From: Chaenocephalus aceratus
Taxonomy: Eukaryota; Chordata; Actinopteri; Perciformes; Channichthyidae
DNA length: 64,000 nucleotides
Assembly (NCBI GenBank): GCA_023974075.1
Contig: CM043788.1
Coordinates: 22,751,496-22,815,495 of the forward strand
Reading direction: 5' to 3'
The position numbers and the translations under genes are program-made. The notes beneath the pieces are model-generated. The model was given only the letters and a program-made list of their open reading frames with translations, was not told the origin of the DNA and did no database searches. This document shows, one piece after another, positions 54,139-64,000 of this stretch. Every line of letters begins with the position of its first letter. Position 1 is the stretch's first letter.

Positions 54139-54930
54139 CAGGGGTCAGCAACCCGCGGCTCTCGAGCCCTCTGCTCTGGCTCCCTTGAGCTTAGACACAA
54201 ATAAGAAGGAAATAAAGTAAAGGATTTGTAGGACTATTTATATTTTGTTGCACGGTGTGAAAATGTTTCGTATATTGTATTTTGAGGTGATACTGTGACA
54301 CATAAATAAAAAACAAAACGTTTTAATTAGGTCAACTAAAATATGCGCCATATCCTGTGGTCCCGCGCCAGCGCCTTTACTTACAGGCGAATAACCTGAC
54401 CCCCGGCTCGATGAGCGAACTATGGATAAATCAAAGAAAGAAAAGTATCGGAGGAACACAGGATTAATTCTGCGTGGGCAGAGTTATATGCTTTCAAGCA
54501 AACGATGCTGGCTTACCGGTATGTTTGATATGTGGAGAGAAGTTGTCAAAGGTGCTGCAGCCTTTACGTATCGAGGAAAAAAATGGAAGAGGAAGACAGC
54601 TGACGATTCTTCAGTCATAATTCAATCAGTTAACTCTTTTTAGGGTGCAGCTATATGTTTTATTTATTTCAAAGTGGGCTCATTTTAATTGCATTTTTTT
54701 TCCTTCAAATGTGCAGAGGACTCCCCAAGTGCTGTGTTGATTTATTTTAAAGTAGGCCTGTGTATTTTTTATTCTCCTTATAATACTGTAGTTTTTGACT
54801 ATGATATAACAATAAATACAACTTTATAAGCTATCAAGCTATCAAATAAGTTGTTGCGGCTCAAGACAAAAAAAATAGTTTGAAAAGGGGGGGAAATGGC
54901 TCTTTTGGTCAAAAAGGTTGCAGACCCGTG
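54139..54930 (+). mobile_element. Decayed hAT element (CAGGGGTCAGCAACC ends)
   Basis: The left end CAGGGGTCAGCAACCCGCGG and the right end, inverted, CACGGGTCTGCAACCTTTTT, are the terminal repeats of a widespread vertebrate hAT group. A coding remnant starts at 54422 with MDKSKKEK. It continues across frame changes to PVCLICGEKLSK near 54518, the C-x2-C of the BED-like finger in GTF2IRD2/SCAND3-type transposases. The rest of the transposase is deleted. The flanks CCCTAACC and CCCTATGT agree only in the first five bases, so the target duplication is uncertain. Confidence 0.72.
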
Positions 54931-54934
54931 CCCT

Positions 54935-56422
54935 ATGTGTTTCCCTTATATACAAATAGTGGGGGCGCAGCGCCGCCGCCATTATTTGTACTACCACTAT
55001 TTATTTGTTTTACTTTTAATTTTTTTATTAAAATAATAATAAGTGGCAACCCTTTTTAATTTTTGATTGTCTGTTATGTGGATGTGTAGTATTTGTGTTA
55101 CTGTATGTTCAATAAAGGTGTATTTTTGCTAAATCTTGAGACATTGCCACTGTATGTACTAGGCAGGGCCGCTTTTTGGCACAGGCGGTCGCCTAGGGCG
55201 CCGGGTCTGGGGGGCGCTGCGCTGGTAGCTCTGGGAGGGAAAAAACATTTTTGACGTTGGGGCTCATCCTAATTTTCGGCCTTGATGTAACAACATTCAT
55301 AATTAAGTAAATGTAACACCCCTTTTCACCCTGGTTGCACTTTTCATTTGCCCTGTAAGATGGGCGCTGTAAGTGATGAAAGTGGGGGATGTTGGCTTAT
55401 CTGGCGCCCGCAGCTCACAGCCAAAGTGTGAGTGAGCGTGGGAGCGAGCGAGGGAGAGAGAGAGGGTGCACCAGTACCGGCGCTGTTGTAATTAGAATCT
55501 GGTGCTAGCTGCGCTAACGGATATAAGAAGTAGATGTTTCTACAACCAGGGTGGAGGAGAGTTCTCCTGTGAGACTGAGAGGCTCAGTGAGGCAAAGGAC
55601 TCTCTGAGTGTTTAGATAAGTTAATTTTAGTCTAAGTTATCTCAGTGGGTCTCAAACGTTTTGACCACAAATTATGTAAACACATATTTCCAAGGCACTC
55701 CTTTATAATTATTACTAGGATAAATACAAACAGGTTTGAAATCATTCCAATACTATAGGACAGTAATCCAAAAATATGGTTTAAAGTTGGAGAGATACAA
55801 AAATATGCATAAATAAATAAATGTTAACTAGGTCAAATAAGATATGAACAACAAAAATAAAATAAGCTACATTTATTTGTTATTGGCTATGCTAGGTTAT
55901 TGGTTATGTTCATATACTTATTTGATTATTAAAATGTAAACCGATCTTTTTCATATGGGTGTTGTAGAGTTGTACCCTATAGATCAGGTCTCTATAAAGT
56001 GTGCTTAAAGCGCACCAGATTGAAGCATTTTACTTTAAATGTTCAAAAAACATCTTCCCGGGGGGGACATACCCCCGGACCCCCCTAGAGGATGTGACGT
56101 CCACCCCCAAACATTTTCATACAATAATGACTACATTTGAATACCTTGTGACATCTATTACCTATAAGTTACCAATAAGTTTCTGTTTTTGTAGTGTATT
56201 TGTCTTTTGTAGAGATTTTTTCATTTATTCTTTATATATAACATCTCGCCTAGGGCAGCACATTGGCTAGAACCGGCCCTGGTACTAGGCCTCAAGAGTC
56301 TTTCTTGTGCTGGCAGACACATAGAAACAAATTGAGGGGGCGCACTTCGCACATGCACTCACATTATGCTGGACTCACGTGCCTTAGCACCGCTGCTATG
56401 ACTCCATCCTAGGGAAACACTG
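54935..56422. mobile_element. Older hAT-like element split by a later insertion
   Basis: 'TGTGTTTCCCTTATA' near 54938 and the inverted end 'TAGGGAAACACTG' finishing at 56422 fit a fish hAT group ending CAGTGTTTCCC. The sequence just inside both ends is GC-rich with GGGGGCGC. Its middle is interrupted by the complete element at 55164-56281. The assignment rests on about 12 matching terminal bases. Confidence 0.4.
55164..56281. mobile_element. Non-autonomous hAT element with perfect 8-bp TSD
   Basis: The left end CAGGGCCGCTTTTTGG and the right end, inverted, CCAGGGCCGGTTCTAG, are flanked by identical GTACTAGG (55156-55163 and 56282-56289). Just inside, GCCTAGGGCGCC and GCCTAGGGCAGC extend the resemblance. 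The element is 1118 bp with no transposase frame. Confidence 0.9.
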
Positions 56423-57282
56423 AACATATACACATACATACATTTCTCATTTTAAACTTTATTCAGACATATGAACCATTTGAAGAAAGTTTAAAGAAAA
56501 AATATTAATTGCATTCAAACTAGATGGAAATACATTTGTTCTGACTGGAGTTGGATAATCCAATTCAGACTACATTGAGAATTTCTCCTGTCAGTTCTCC
56601 CCTACGTTTTAAACCACCTGAGGCCCACAGTGCAAACTTCATCGGAACTTCTGCAAAGTCCCACAGTTCCCTGAAGTGGTGCACTGGTGTAGATTGTGGC
56701 AAGCTGTAGTGCGCAGAGCAGATGTGCTCCTGGCACCGAGCAGACACACACCTCCAGCACGGTGTGAACTCTCCCTTCTGCTGACAGTGATAGGAGGGAA
56801 CACACCTCTAGCTTTGGGATACCAACATGGTGAGAGAGAGAGAGAGAGCTGTGAAAGCATGGCACAGCTGAGGCATAGAGTGTCAACACAGAATGAGATT
56901 AGTAGTGCTATCCCTAGGCGTTAGCTCAGCTGGTGTGTGTCTGTGAGCCTGCTGACTCCTGGCTCTCATGTATCTGTGTGTTCCCAGTGAGGGGTTGTTG
57001 GCTTCTTGACTGACACTCACTGAGAGTTTAGGGAGTCCCTCTCCCTCCCACAGCACAGCAAAGAAGCCCTAAGCTCCTAAACCCAGGCTCTGCAACTTGT
57101 TCCATGAAAGAACTAGAATTACTGTGAAGATAAGCTTTTAAAAAACCCAACCTCGTGTTGTCCCTCCATGGCTAGATTGAAGTACACTTGCGTGTAGGAC
57201 TTTCCGAAAGCTCACACCATAACAGTTTTTAATTTTTTCAAGGTTGTGTTTTGTCTTAGCAGTGGGTTTTTTGGTTCATTAA
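56423..57282. other. Non-coding stretch
   Basis: No gene or mobile-element end was recognised. A short GA run is at 56830-56848. Confidence 0.5.
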
Positions 57283-57969
57283 GGCCACGTTTACACAGAG
57301 ACGAAAACGCACCTTAGTCAATATCAAAAAAGTCTTCCGTCCACACGGAATCGGCTCAAGAAACGTGTCTGTCCACACGAGACCGCTCGACCCGCTGGAG
57401 ACGCTGTAGAACATATGCCGGGCCTGTAAGTGGCGGTGTACTTCCGCCACAAAATACCCCAAAAGCAGCGAAGAAGATCCCCCGAGCATGGTTGCCATGG
57501 TTGCCTGGTTGCCCTTATGTTTATTCTCCACGGTGGATTAGCAACATGTAGTTCATGTAGTTTTCCATGTCCACTTGTTGCTGATGGTTGTGGTAGAGGA
57601 GCTGTAGATTTTGCACTAACATCTGTAGCATGGTCAGTAGCGTCTGGAGCGCGAAAGCAACCCTGTGATCTGCCATTGTTGTTGCTGTTGGCAAAACACA
57701 TCAGCAATGACGCGGGGGTGAGCAGCAGAAGTGGGGAGAGGCGGGGCTATGGCATCATCGTTATCAGGAAATGATCGTATAGGACGTATACACACGGAGC
57801 CGTTTGGCCCCCCCAGAGCGTTTCGTCCGCAGATCTACCCACCTTGGGAGCCGTTATTGTTTTAGGGCTCCGTTGCCGCGGTTCTGTTACGGCCTCATGT
57901 GGACGAACCGTCCATACGATAGAGAACTGTAGCGGATACAACCCGTTTCGTCTCCGTGTAAACCTGGCC
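57283..57969. mobile_element. PIF/Harbinger-like MITE (GGCCACGTTTACAC ends)
   Basis: GGCCACGTTTACACAGAGACG at the left end and its inverted form GGCCAGGTTTACACGGAGACG at the right differ at two positions. TAA flanks both ends (57280-57282 and 57970-57972) as a TWA target duplication. The element is 687 bp. The longer open frames inside overlap each other on both strands and resemble no transposase. Confidence 0.8.
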
Positions 57970-58511
57970 TAAGAATACTCATAGTAATTAACTAAGCACA
58001 CATATTTGTGCCCCAACACATTCCCGCTGTGTGGGCCAACAGAGGTATTTACAGGTTCATATGGCTTTAGGAGAAGTCAGTGGAAGTGAAAGTCTGGAGG
58101 AAAACGAACCACATGGGAGCACCAGGCACTCGGCCAGTCCAGACAGAGCACAGCCTGGCATCGACTAGCACCGGCCAACTTCACACACGCTCACACACAC
58201 GCCATGCACATTACTGCCCATCTTGCGTTCTGAGAAAACAACCTGCAGCATACTGCGCCAGACACATCACTACAAAGTCTGAGTGAAGGAAACGTGTCGT
58301 GTGCCATGTGGTTTGTGTTGTTGCTGACAACTAACTTTAGATTACTAATTAGAATAATTACCATCATGACAATCACACAACCACAGCAGTGTGTGTATTC
58401 AGGCTGGGTAGTGATGGCGTAGCATGTGAACAGAGTGTTCTGTGCTTTACTCTGTATCAGAGCAGCCATCCCAAGATGCTCACTGGAGTGGCTACATATT
58501 CTGGGTGGGCC

Positions 58512-58569
<58 letters not shown>

Positions 58570-61500
58570 CTATGCTTCAATTCACTTTACATCAGATTAA
58601 GCTGCTAAACCTTTACTCTACAGTTCTACCCAAGGCTTGGTCCCTAATAGACTGGTTTCCACTGCTGGACCAAACTGAACTACTTCCTGACAATTAGTTT
58701 AAACCAGATAATCATTGTTTTCCTTCTGTAGGTGATTAAACAATGATAAACCAAATGATAAAAGCAAAAATAAAAAACTGAAATGCCAAAAAAAAATCTC
58801 CAAAATCAGGGGTTCACTTTAGTTTGAAATGTCAGCCTAAGGGGGAGATAAATGTCATCGACAATTGTTATGGAGATAGGATGACCCACTGTTTAGAAAA
58901 TGTGTGTTTAGAGAATTCTATGAGATTTGGGATTTTTTTTAAAAAGCTGTCCATAACCTTGAATATTCATGCTGTTTGTGCTAAAAATGTGTCTGCCCGT
59001 CTGTTATCATTTCTTGAAGAGTTGACATTTCACAGATACATGCTTTCATCAGACAATGCTTATTTGCAAATTGCATATCATGGCAAGGTTACAGTGAATG
59101 CATCCAGCAGCCACCAGCATGAGAGCTGGTATGAGTCACCTCTCTGCACCTCTAAGAAAATCACACTGACACACAAACACATATTCAAAATAAACACACA
59201 AACAGTGGGAGACTGTACGCTAATGCAAGTCCGCCAGATCTTTAAGTGTGTGTTTTTGTGTTTGTAAGAATTACAATGTAGCCTTTAACCTGAGCAGGGA
59301 TGAAGAGTTCTTAATGTCAGTGAATGCAGCATAAAACACACACTCATACACAATGTGAAACCCTGTAAACACATGTAACAGGAAGACTTTGCCTTTTTAA
59401 TGTTGTGTAGCTGCGGCTATCCAACCAACCATGGACAATGCTATGTGGCAGGCGGGCAGAGCAGTGACCAAGACTAACTGAGAATACATGCACACCATAA
59501 AAGAGCAGAGATAGAGAGAGACAGCAAGGTTTTGCCATAAACAGAGAGAGAGAAATGGAGGAATTGCAAGAGAAGCAAAGATGCGGAGTGAATGCCTGCA
59601 GATCGCTAGGATGCAACCATGCAAAAGTTGCATATGAAACCCTCTAAACAACAACCATCACTCCCTATTTCCTCCAACTCCATCCACTGACTGGTTAGCT
59701 TGCATTCTACTGTATGTGTGTGTTTAAACATATGCATGTGTACCAGCTGAAAGACATTAGTCAGGCCAGAGGGGAATTTACCTAAAAAATGCCTCGGAGA
59801 AGGGATCAACGGTATAAGAGACGTCAAAGACAAACAGACAGATAATGATATCCCCTTTGTCATTATGTTTGTAAGCATGAGCACAAATATGTACGTACGT
59901 GCATGCCTCCCGGCATCTGATTACCACACAGATACAAGAATATCCGAATAATAAACATTATCAGCACGCAGAGAGAAAGAGGACAACAGTGTGGCTGGTT
60001 TGTATATAAATGTGTGCTGGTTTGAAAATGTAGATTCAACTCAATAATGACATTTAAATTAACTGCACTGAGACAGAGATAAGAAAATAGAGCACAACAT
60101 ATTTTACATTGTGAAATAAAAGGAATAGCAGAGAATGAATGAATGAATATAATAACTTACAAAACATACTTCATGATAATAGAGTAAATAGGAGAGGATG
60201 AGAAAGGAGGTACACAAGAAAAGGCTGAGAAAGAGTGAGTGCAAACCAGAAAATAGCAAAAAGTGCAGAGCACATCTATCCTTGTCTTACCTCTGCAGCG
60301 GCGTGTGGTATCCTTTGGGACAAAACAAAAACGTATTGGGGAGAAAACGTAAGCTTCAAAAGCACCACTACAGATTCCCACTGTCTGGCTCTTTCCAAAG
60401 TGATATACATATATTTGTATCTATCAGGCAAACTCTTCAGTCCACTGGGACAGTATGATATCTACCTGCGTGGGTTTGTGTAAATGTATCCTGGATGGTG
60501 ATGAATAGTGGTGAGTGAAAGGAGAGTACTACGTTAGAGGGCAGACAGACCGGCTGAAACAAGAGAGCGGAGAGTAGAGAGCAGACTGAGTAGGATGCGA
60601 GAGTTACCGCTTCCCAACATCAGAGCAGCTGGGCTGGATACACCCACATCGTCAGCATGCATCAGATGGGAGTTGCTCAGATGCTCTAAAGTATGTAGAG
60701 AGAAGGGGCGAGAGAGAGAGAGGAGGGAGAAATCCACCTGATCTGATATGCACATACAGTATGCATGTGAGGTTATGCACACTTGCATACACTCATACAG
60801 GATCTCATTAACCCGCTTTTACTGGCAGATTTGAGGCACCCTCTCTGGACTCCAAAGAGCCTGTGTGAGATGTCAGCCGGGGCGCTCTGTGAAAATAAAT
60901 ACTGTGCCTGATAGGAGAGGAGAGCAATAACAGTCTTTGTGGCAAAAAAGCCAAGTTAAAGAGCTTAAAAAGTTCATTAACTTTGGAAAATACTGGATAT
61001 TGTCACGCCTTCCGGGTTCTAAACATCATTCCAACTAAAAGATTTAAGATGGAATAAATCACTTCTATGTCTAAAGATATAGACAATGTTCAAATAATTT
61101 CAAAAATAGCTAATAATTTGGAGTTGTTAATCAAGCCCAATTACATTTGATGGTTTCTGCTTCTGACATGTAAGTAAGGACACTGCATGTGTCATTCTGT
61201 ATTTCTGTGTTAAATACCCTTTTGTTTTGGGCACTAAGTGATTGTTAAAAGGAAAGTTTTACATTTTGTAAAGTATGTATATATTCTTTCTTATGGAGAG
61301 ATGAAAGTCTGATACCACTCTAATATCTGTATATGAAGCTATAGCCCGCAGCCAGCGTACTAAGCTTAGACTAAAGGCAGGAGCAAACTGCCGTACCCTG
61401 CAGGCCTGCAAAAAAAAACCCGAAAAGAAGACGTTTGTGTGTAGAGAGGGGTTTGTTGTTGAGAGGTAAACTTAAGTTGACTTCAGGGCATGCTTCTCAT

Positions 61501-62892
61501 TCTTGGAGTGCAGCATTGCCTGTCGCTCAACACGCTTTCATTTTCCCTCCAGTGTTCCTCTCATGGGGGAGGCGATGGGTGGATGCCGGAGGAAGGGGTG
61601 TTTTGTGTCATGGGCCAGGTCTTTGAGCTGCCAACCTCTGCTGCTCCGGCCCTGAGAGCTCAGTGCCTCCTGGGACAAAGCCGGCCTTGATAAAGACATC
61701 CTCTATTGCTTGGTGCATGGAGAATGGTCCTCATTACTCCTTCAGGTTAGGGGTTACATTCTTGTGGGGTCTGCCAATAAGTGGCAATATCTCTGTAATG
61801 TTTGCAGTCACATTAGTGGTAGTTTGTCTAAATTAGGAACAGGTGGATGTTTTGTTTCTTCTTTTAATCAGTTGTTCATGTCCTCTGAATGTCTCAATAA
61901 AAAACCTTTTCAGGAAGGCATTTTCATTTAATTTTCTCAAATCCGTCCAATGACCTTGTTCAGTGGCAATCCTGTTGCATCCAGTGTATTACAATAGCCA
62001 ATCAAAACCAGGCATTACGTTGATTTCACAGAGCTTAGGACATCCATGGCACAGGATCGGCCTTGTTCAGAGTACAGGCAAAAAAATGCTCCCCTTGAGA
62101 AAATGATGTTATCAGGAGGTGATGAGGCACAGTAATCCCTTTTGATAATGCATCTCCTAGGGCTTTAGATGGGATGTGAGAGAACATATTAACATCTCCC
62201 AACTAGTGCTCACTGGATTTATCACCTGCTGTATATTACATCTGTGATGAAATCCATTTCATTCAAGTATTATTCATCATACATGGGGTATAATATCATT
62301 CCAAACCCAATTCAACTGAGACATGGATTTCTGGTACACTAATTTAGTTAAGATATACTGTTGAAAGCCAACCCATAACAGAGATGACCTATTCTGTGAT
62401 AACATGCTGTAGCTCCATCACTACCACCAGTAACACATTGTTTCTGTAATTTACTCCCATCCACTACTGTAACAGCATTTTACTGCAACATCACTTGATC
62501 GCAAAGCCAGAAAATAGAGTGGATTCTGGAAGCTGAATATCCATCAATACAACTGTGCTGCTGACCAAGCACCACTCTGCAGCAGCAGCAGCGGATCGTC
62601 CTGCATACATGTACCATCGTGTTGACAAATGCCCATACTGTCTGTATGCAATACAACGACACACATGTCCTATCCTTTTTGGGATACATTCAATTGCTGC
62701 GAACCTTCCCGTATGATACAACGCACGCCAGCAACAACACTCTGTAGCCCCACTCAAATTAAAACACTACAACTGATAGGCGTCATAAACCGAAACAGAG
62801 ATTAGAAAGGCCACTCTAACTGTTCGCCTTTCAAGCAGATTGTAGTTTATCTATTCACGCAGAAAGCTTGGAAATCGTAAATAGTGTCTTAC
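57970..62892. other. Non-coding stretch, probably 5' part of kank4 intron 1
   Basis: No exons or complete transposons were recognised. The only clear repeat is the GT tract listed separately. Small GA-rich runs occur near 59500-59550 and 60705-60730. Confidence 0.45.
58514..58567 (+). repeat. (GT)n microsatellite
   Basis: Twenty-seven uninterrupted GT units. Confidence 0.97.
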
Positions 62893-62961
62893 CGTAAGAA
62901 TTGCGGAAGGGTAGCCTGTGCTGCCTGTCAGATGAAGAGATGCTCCAGTGGAGGAGGGAGT
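62893..62961 (-). other. Candidate non-coding first exon of kank4
   Basis: On the minus strand a TATAAAT box (62984-62990) stands 23-29 bases before an initiator-like ATCACTCC centred on 62961. A 69-base exon without ATG follows and ends in TTACG/GTAAGA, a strong splice donor. Its strand and the absence of any other minus-strand gene between here and 6252 make it a reasonable 5' leader exon of kank4, implying a first intron of about 56.6 kb. Linkage to kank4 is inference only. Confidence 0.35.
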
Positions 62962-62983
62962 GATGCTGGATACGTTAACCTTC

Positions 62984-62990
62984 ATTTATA
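62984..62990 (-). promoter_or_regulatory. TATA box of the candidate minus-strand promoter
   Basis: TATAAAT on the minus strand, at the usual distance upstream of the proposed start at 62961. Confidence 0.35.
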
Positions 62991-63739
62991 TGAACAATGT
63001 CGCTCCCTGCCGGTTGACGGTGAACACTGACCCTTAACACCGATTATAAACGTTCACTGTTACAAGCTGTTTTCTTCGGTTTGTTCATGTAAAATAAATG
63101 TATTTATATGAATGTAATACATGTATAGTGTAGAGTAAGTGTTTGGACATGCGTCTCAATCATGTTAAAAGCATACATGTATCGTTTTGATGTTGATTTC
63201 TGCAGAAGGATTGTTGTCAATTCCACCGAAATATAACCTTACTTCCGTTTACTCTCTTCAAAATAAAAGCATTTGTTTTTGTTATGCATACTGGATAATG
63301 TATAAGTAAATCCTGCGGTTAAAACTACAAATGTATTAGATTAACTGCAATTCAATGCCATTACAAATATGTTCCTCTTTAGTTGTACCTTAATTTGACT
63401 CTTTATTACATGGAGATCATGTGATGGATTCATGTTGAATCAAGTCCTTTTTCACTTTTAATTTTAATGAAGAATTGACAACAGTTGCAGATGTTGTTCA
63501 ATCTAACTTTACGCAGCTTGATAGAGGACTACAACAATGGCGCCTGAAGCTAGCTATTGGGTCCTAAATTAAAAAGTTGACTAAATATGAGCCTGCTTTA
63601 TGAAGTGTGACTCTTGATAGTTATACATTTTTAATATTTTTTTACACACATTTACAAGCTTTACGTATACGTCAGATATACGTTCAATATCAAGGAGTGG
63701 CTGTTCATTTGATATTTTTGACAGATGTTGTGTTTTTCG

Positions 63740-63915
63740 TGTCGGTGTTTCCCGGCAGTGTAGCCGACAGTCGGTCTTCCTTCAGGAAAAAGCGGCAACT
63801 TCTGCTGCTGCATTGCCTGAATCGCCAAACACTCTGTAAATATCTCCGTGTAAATATCTCTAAGACTGGATATTTCGTGAAATATTTAAAGCTCTATCAG
63901 GAATGACTCATCCAG
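63740..63915 (+). other. Candidate first exon of a divergent plus-strand gene
   Basis: A CpG-containing stretch (GTCGGTGTTTCCCGGCAG...GCCGACAGTCGG) leads to GGAATGACTCATCCAG, followed by the consensus donor GTAAGC at 63916. If the ATG at 63904 is used, the peptide begins MTHP. Otherwise this is 5' leader. From memory, USP1 lies divergently 5' of KANK4 in tetrapods, but MTHP does not match the USP1 start I recall, so no name is given. The left boundary is a guess. Confidence 0.25.
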
Positions 63916-64000
63916 GTAAGCATCAAAGAACTGTAGAGTAGACACTGTAGGGATATTGAGAGTTAGTTTTGTTGAAGTGAACTGTTGGAAACGGCGTGCT

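Noticed and set aside
54422..54643. 73-codon frame as a host gene
   Set aside because: It is the broken N-terminus of a hAT transposase lying between matching transposon ends.
57430..57774. 114-codon open frame
   Set aside because: It lies wholly inside a MITE with clear inverted ends, overlaps an equally long frame on the other strand and resembles no transposase.
63607..63906. 100-codon plus-strand open frame
   Set aside because: Its composition is AT-rich and hydrophobic by chance and it shows no domain. It overlaps a more plausible leader exon whose ATG is in another frame.

Overview
This window looks like nuclear DNA from a ray-finned (probably percomorph) fish. It is AT-rich and gene-poor, with long CA/GT/GA microsatellites, and it holds fish-type transposable elements: hAT elements with 8-bp target duplications, PIF/Harbinger-like MITEs with TWA targets, an L2-clade LINE with an A/T-rich tail, a tRNA-derived SINE, and retroelement LTRs with a tRNA-Pro-type primer site. 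I see no prokaryotic features, CRISPR array or rRNA. The species cannot be told from the sequence.

The only host gene I can name is a minus-strand KANK-family gene, best matched to KANK4. Its KN (talin-binding) motif, two coiled-coil segments and the short exon with the 'LKSIMKK...KFVGVNGG' signature lie at 196-6252. The exons are 196-289, 2199-5757 (a very large exon) and 6183-6252 (start codon). The ankyrin-repeat exons lie off the left edge. A TATA-containing non-coding first exon is proposed at about 62893-62961, which would make 6253-62892 one giant first intron. The large exon is interrupted by about 15 reading-frame shifts, nearly all between 3400 and 5520, while its splice sites, adjoining exons and conserved protein segments are intact. 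I read this as a locally poor patch of assembly more readily than as a dead gene. At the right edge (about 63740-63915) there may be the first exon of a plus-strand gene divergent from kank4.

Layout: 1-6252 kank4 exons; 6253-22500 TE-poor non-coding DNA with microsatellites and a few candidate regulatory motifs; 22513 tRNA-derived SINE fragment; 24456-28172 a near-complete autonomous hAT element with a 709-codon transposase, followed by a 145-bp GA tract; 28560-35577 degraded repeats and plain sequence; 35578-36759 two MITEs; 38650-39466 an L2 LINE 3' end split by a SINE; 46731-46914 an almost perfect 184-bp fold-back element; 50065-57969 a dense island of adjoining and nested transposons and LTRs; 57970-62890 plain sequence.

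No multi-gene system is visible. The points most worth a second look are the frameshift cluster in kank4, the tail-to-tail LTR pair sharing one primer-binding site, the fold-back element, and the hAT element whose C-terminal domain is split off by a single frame change.
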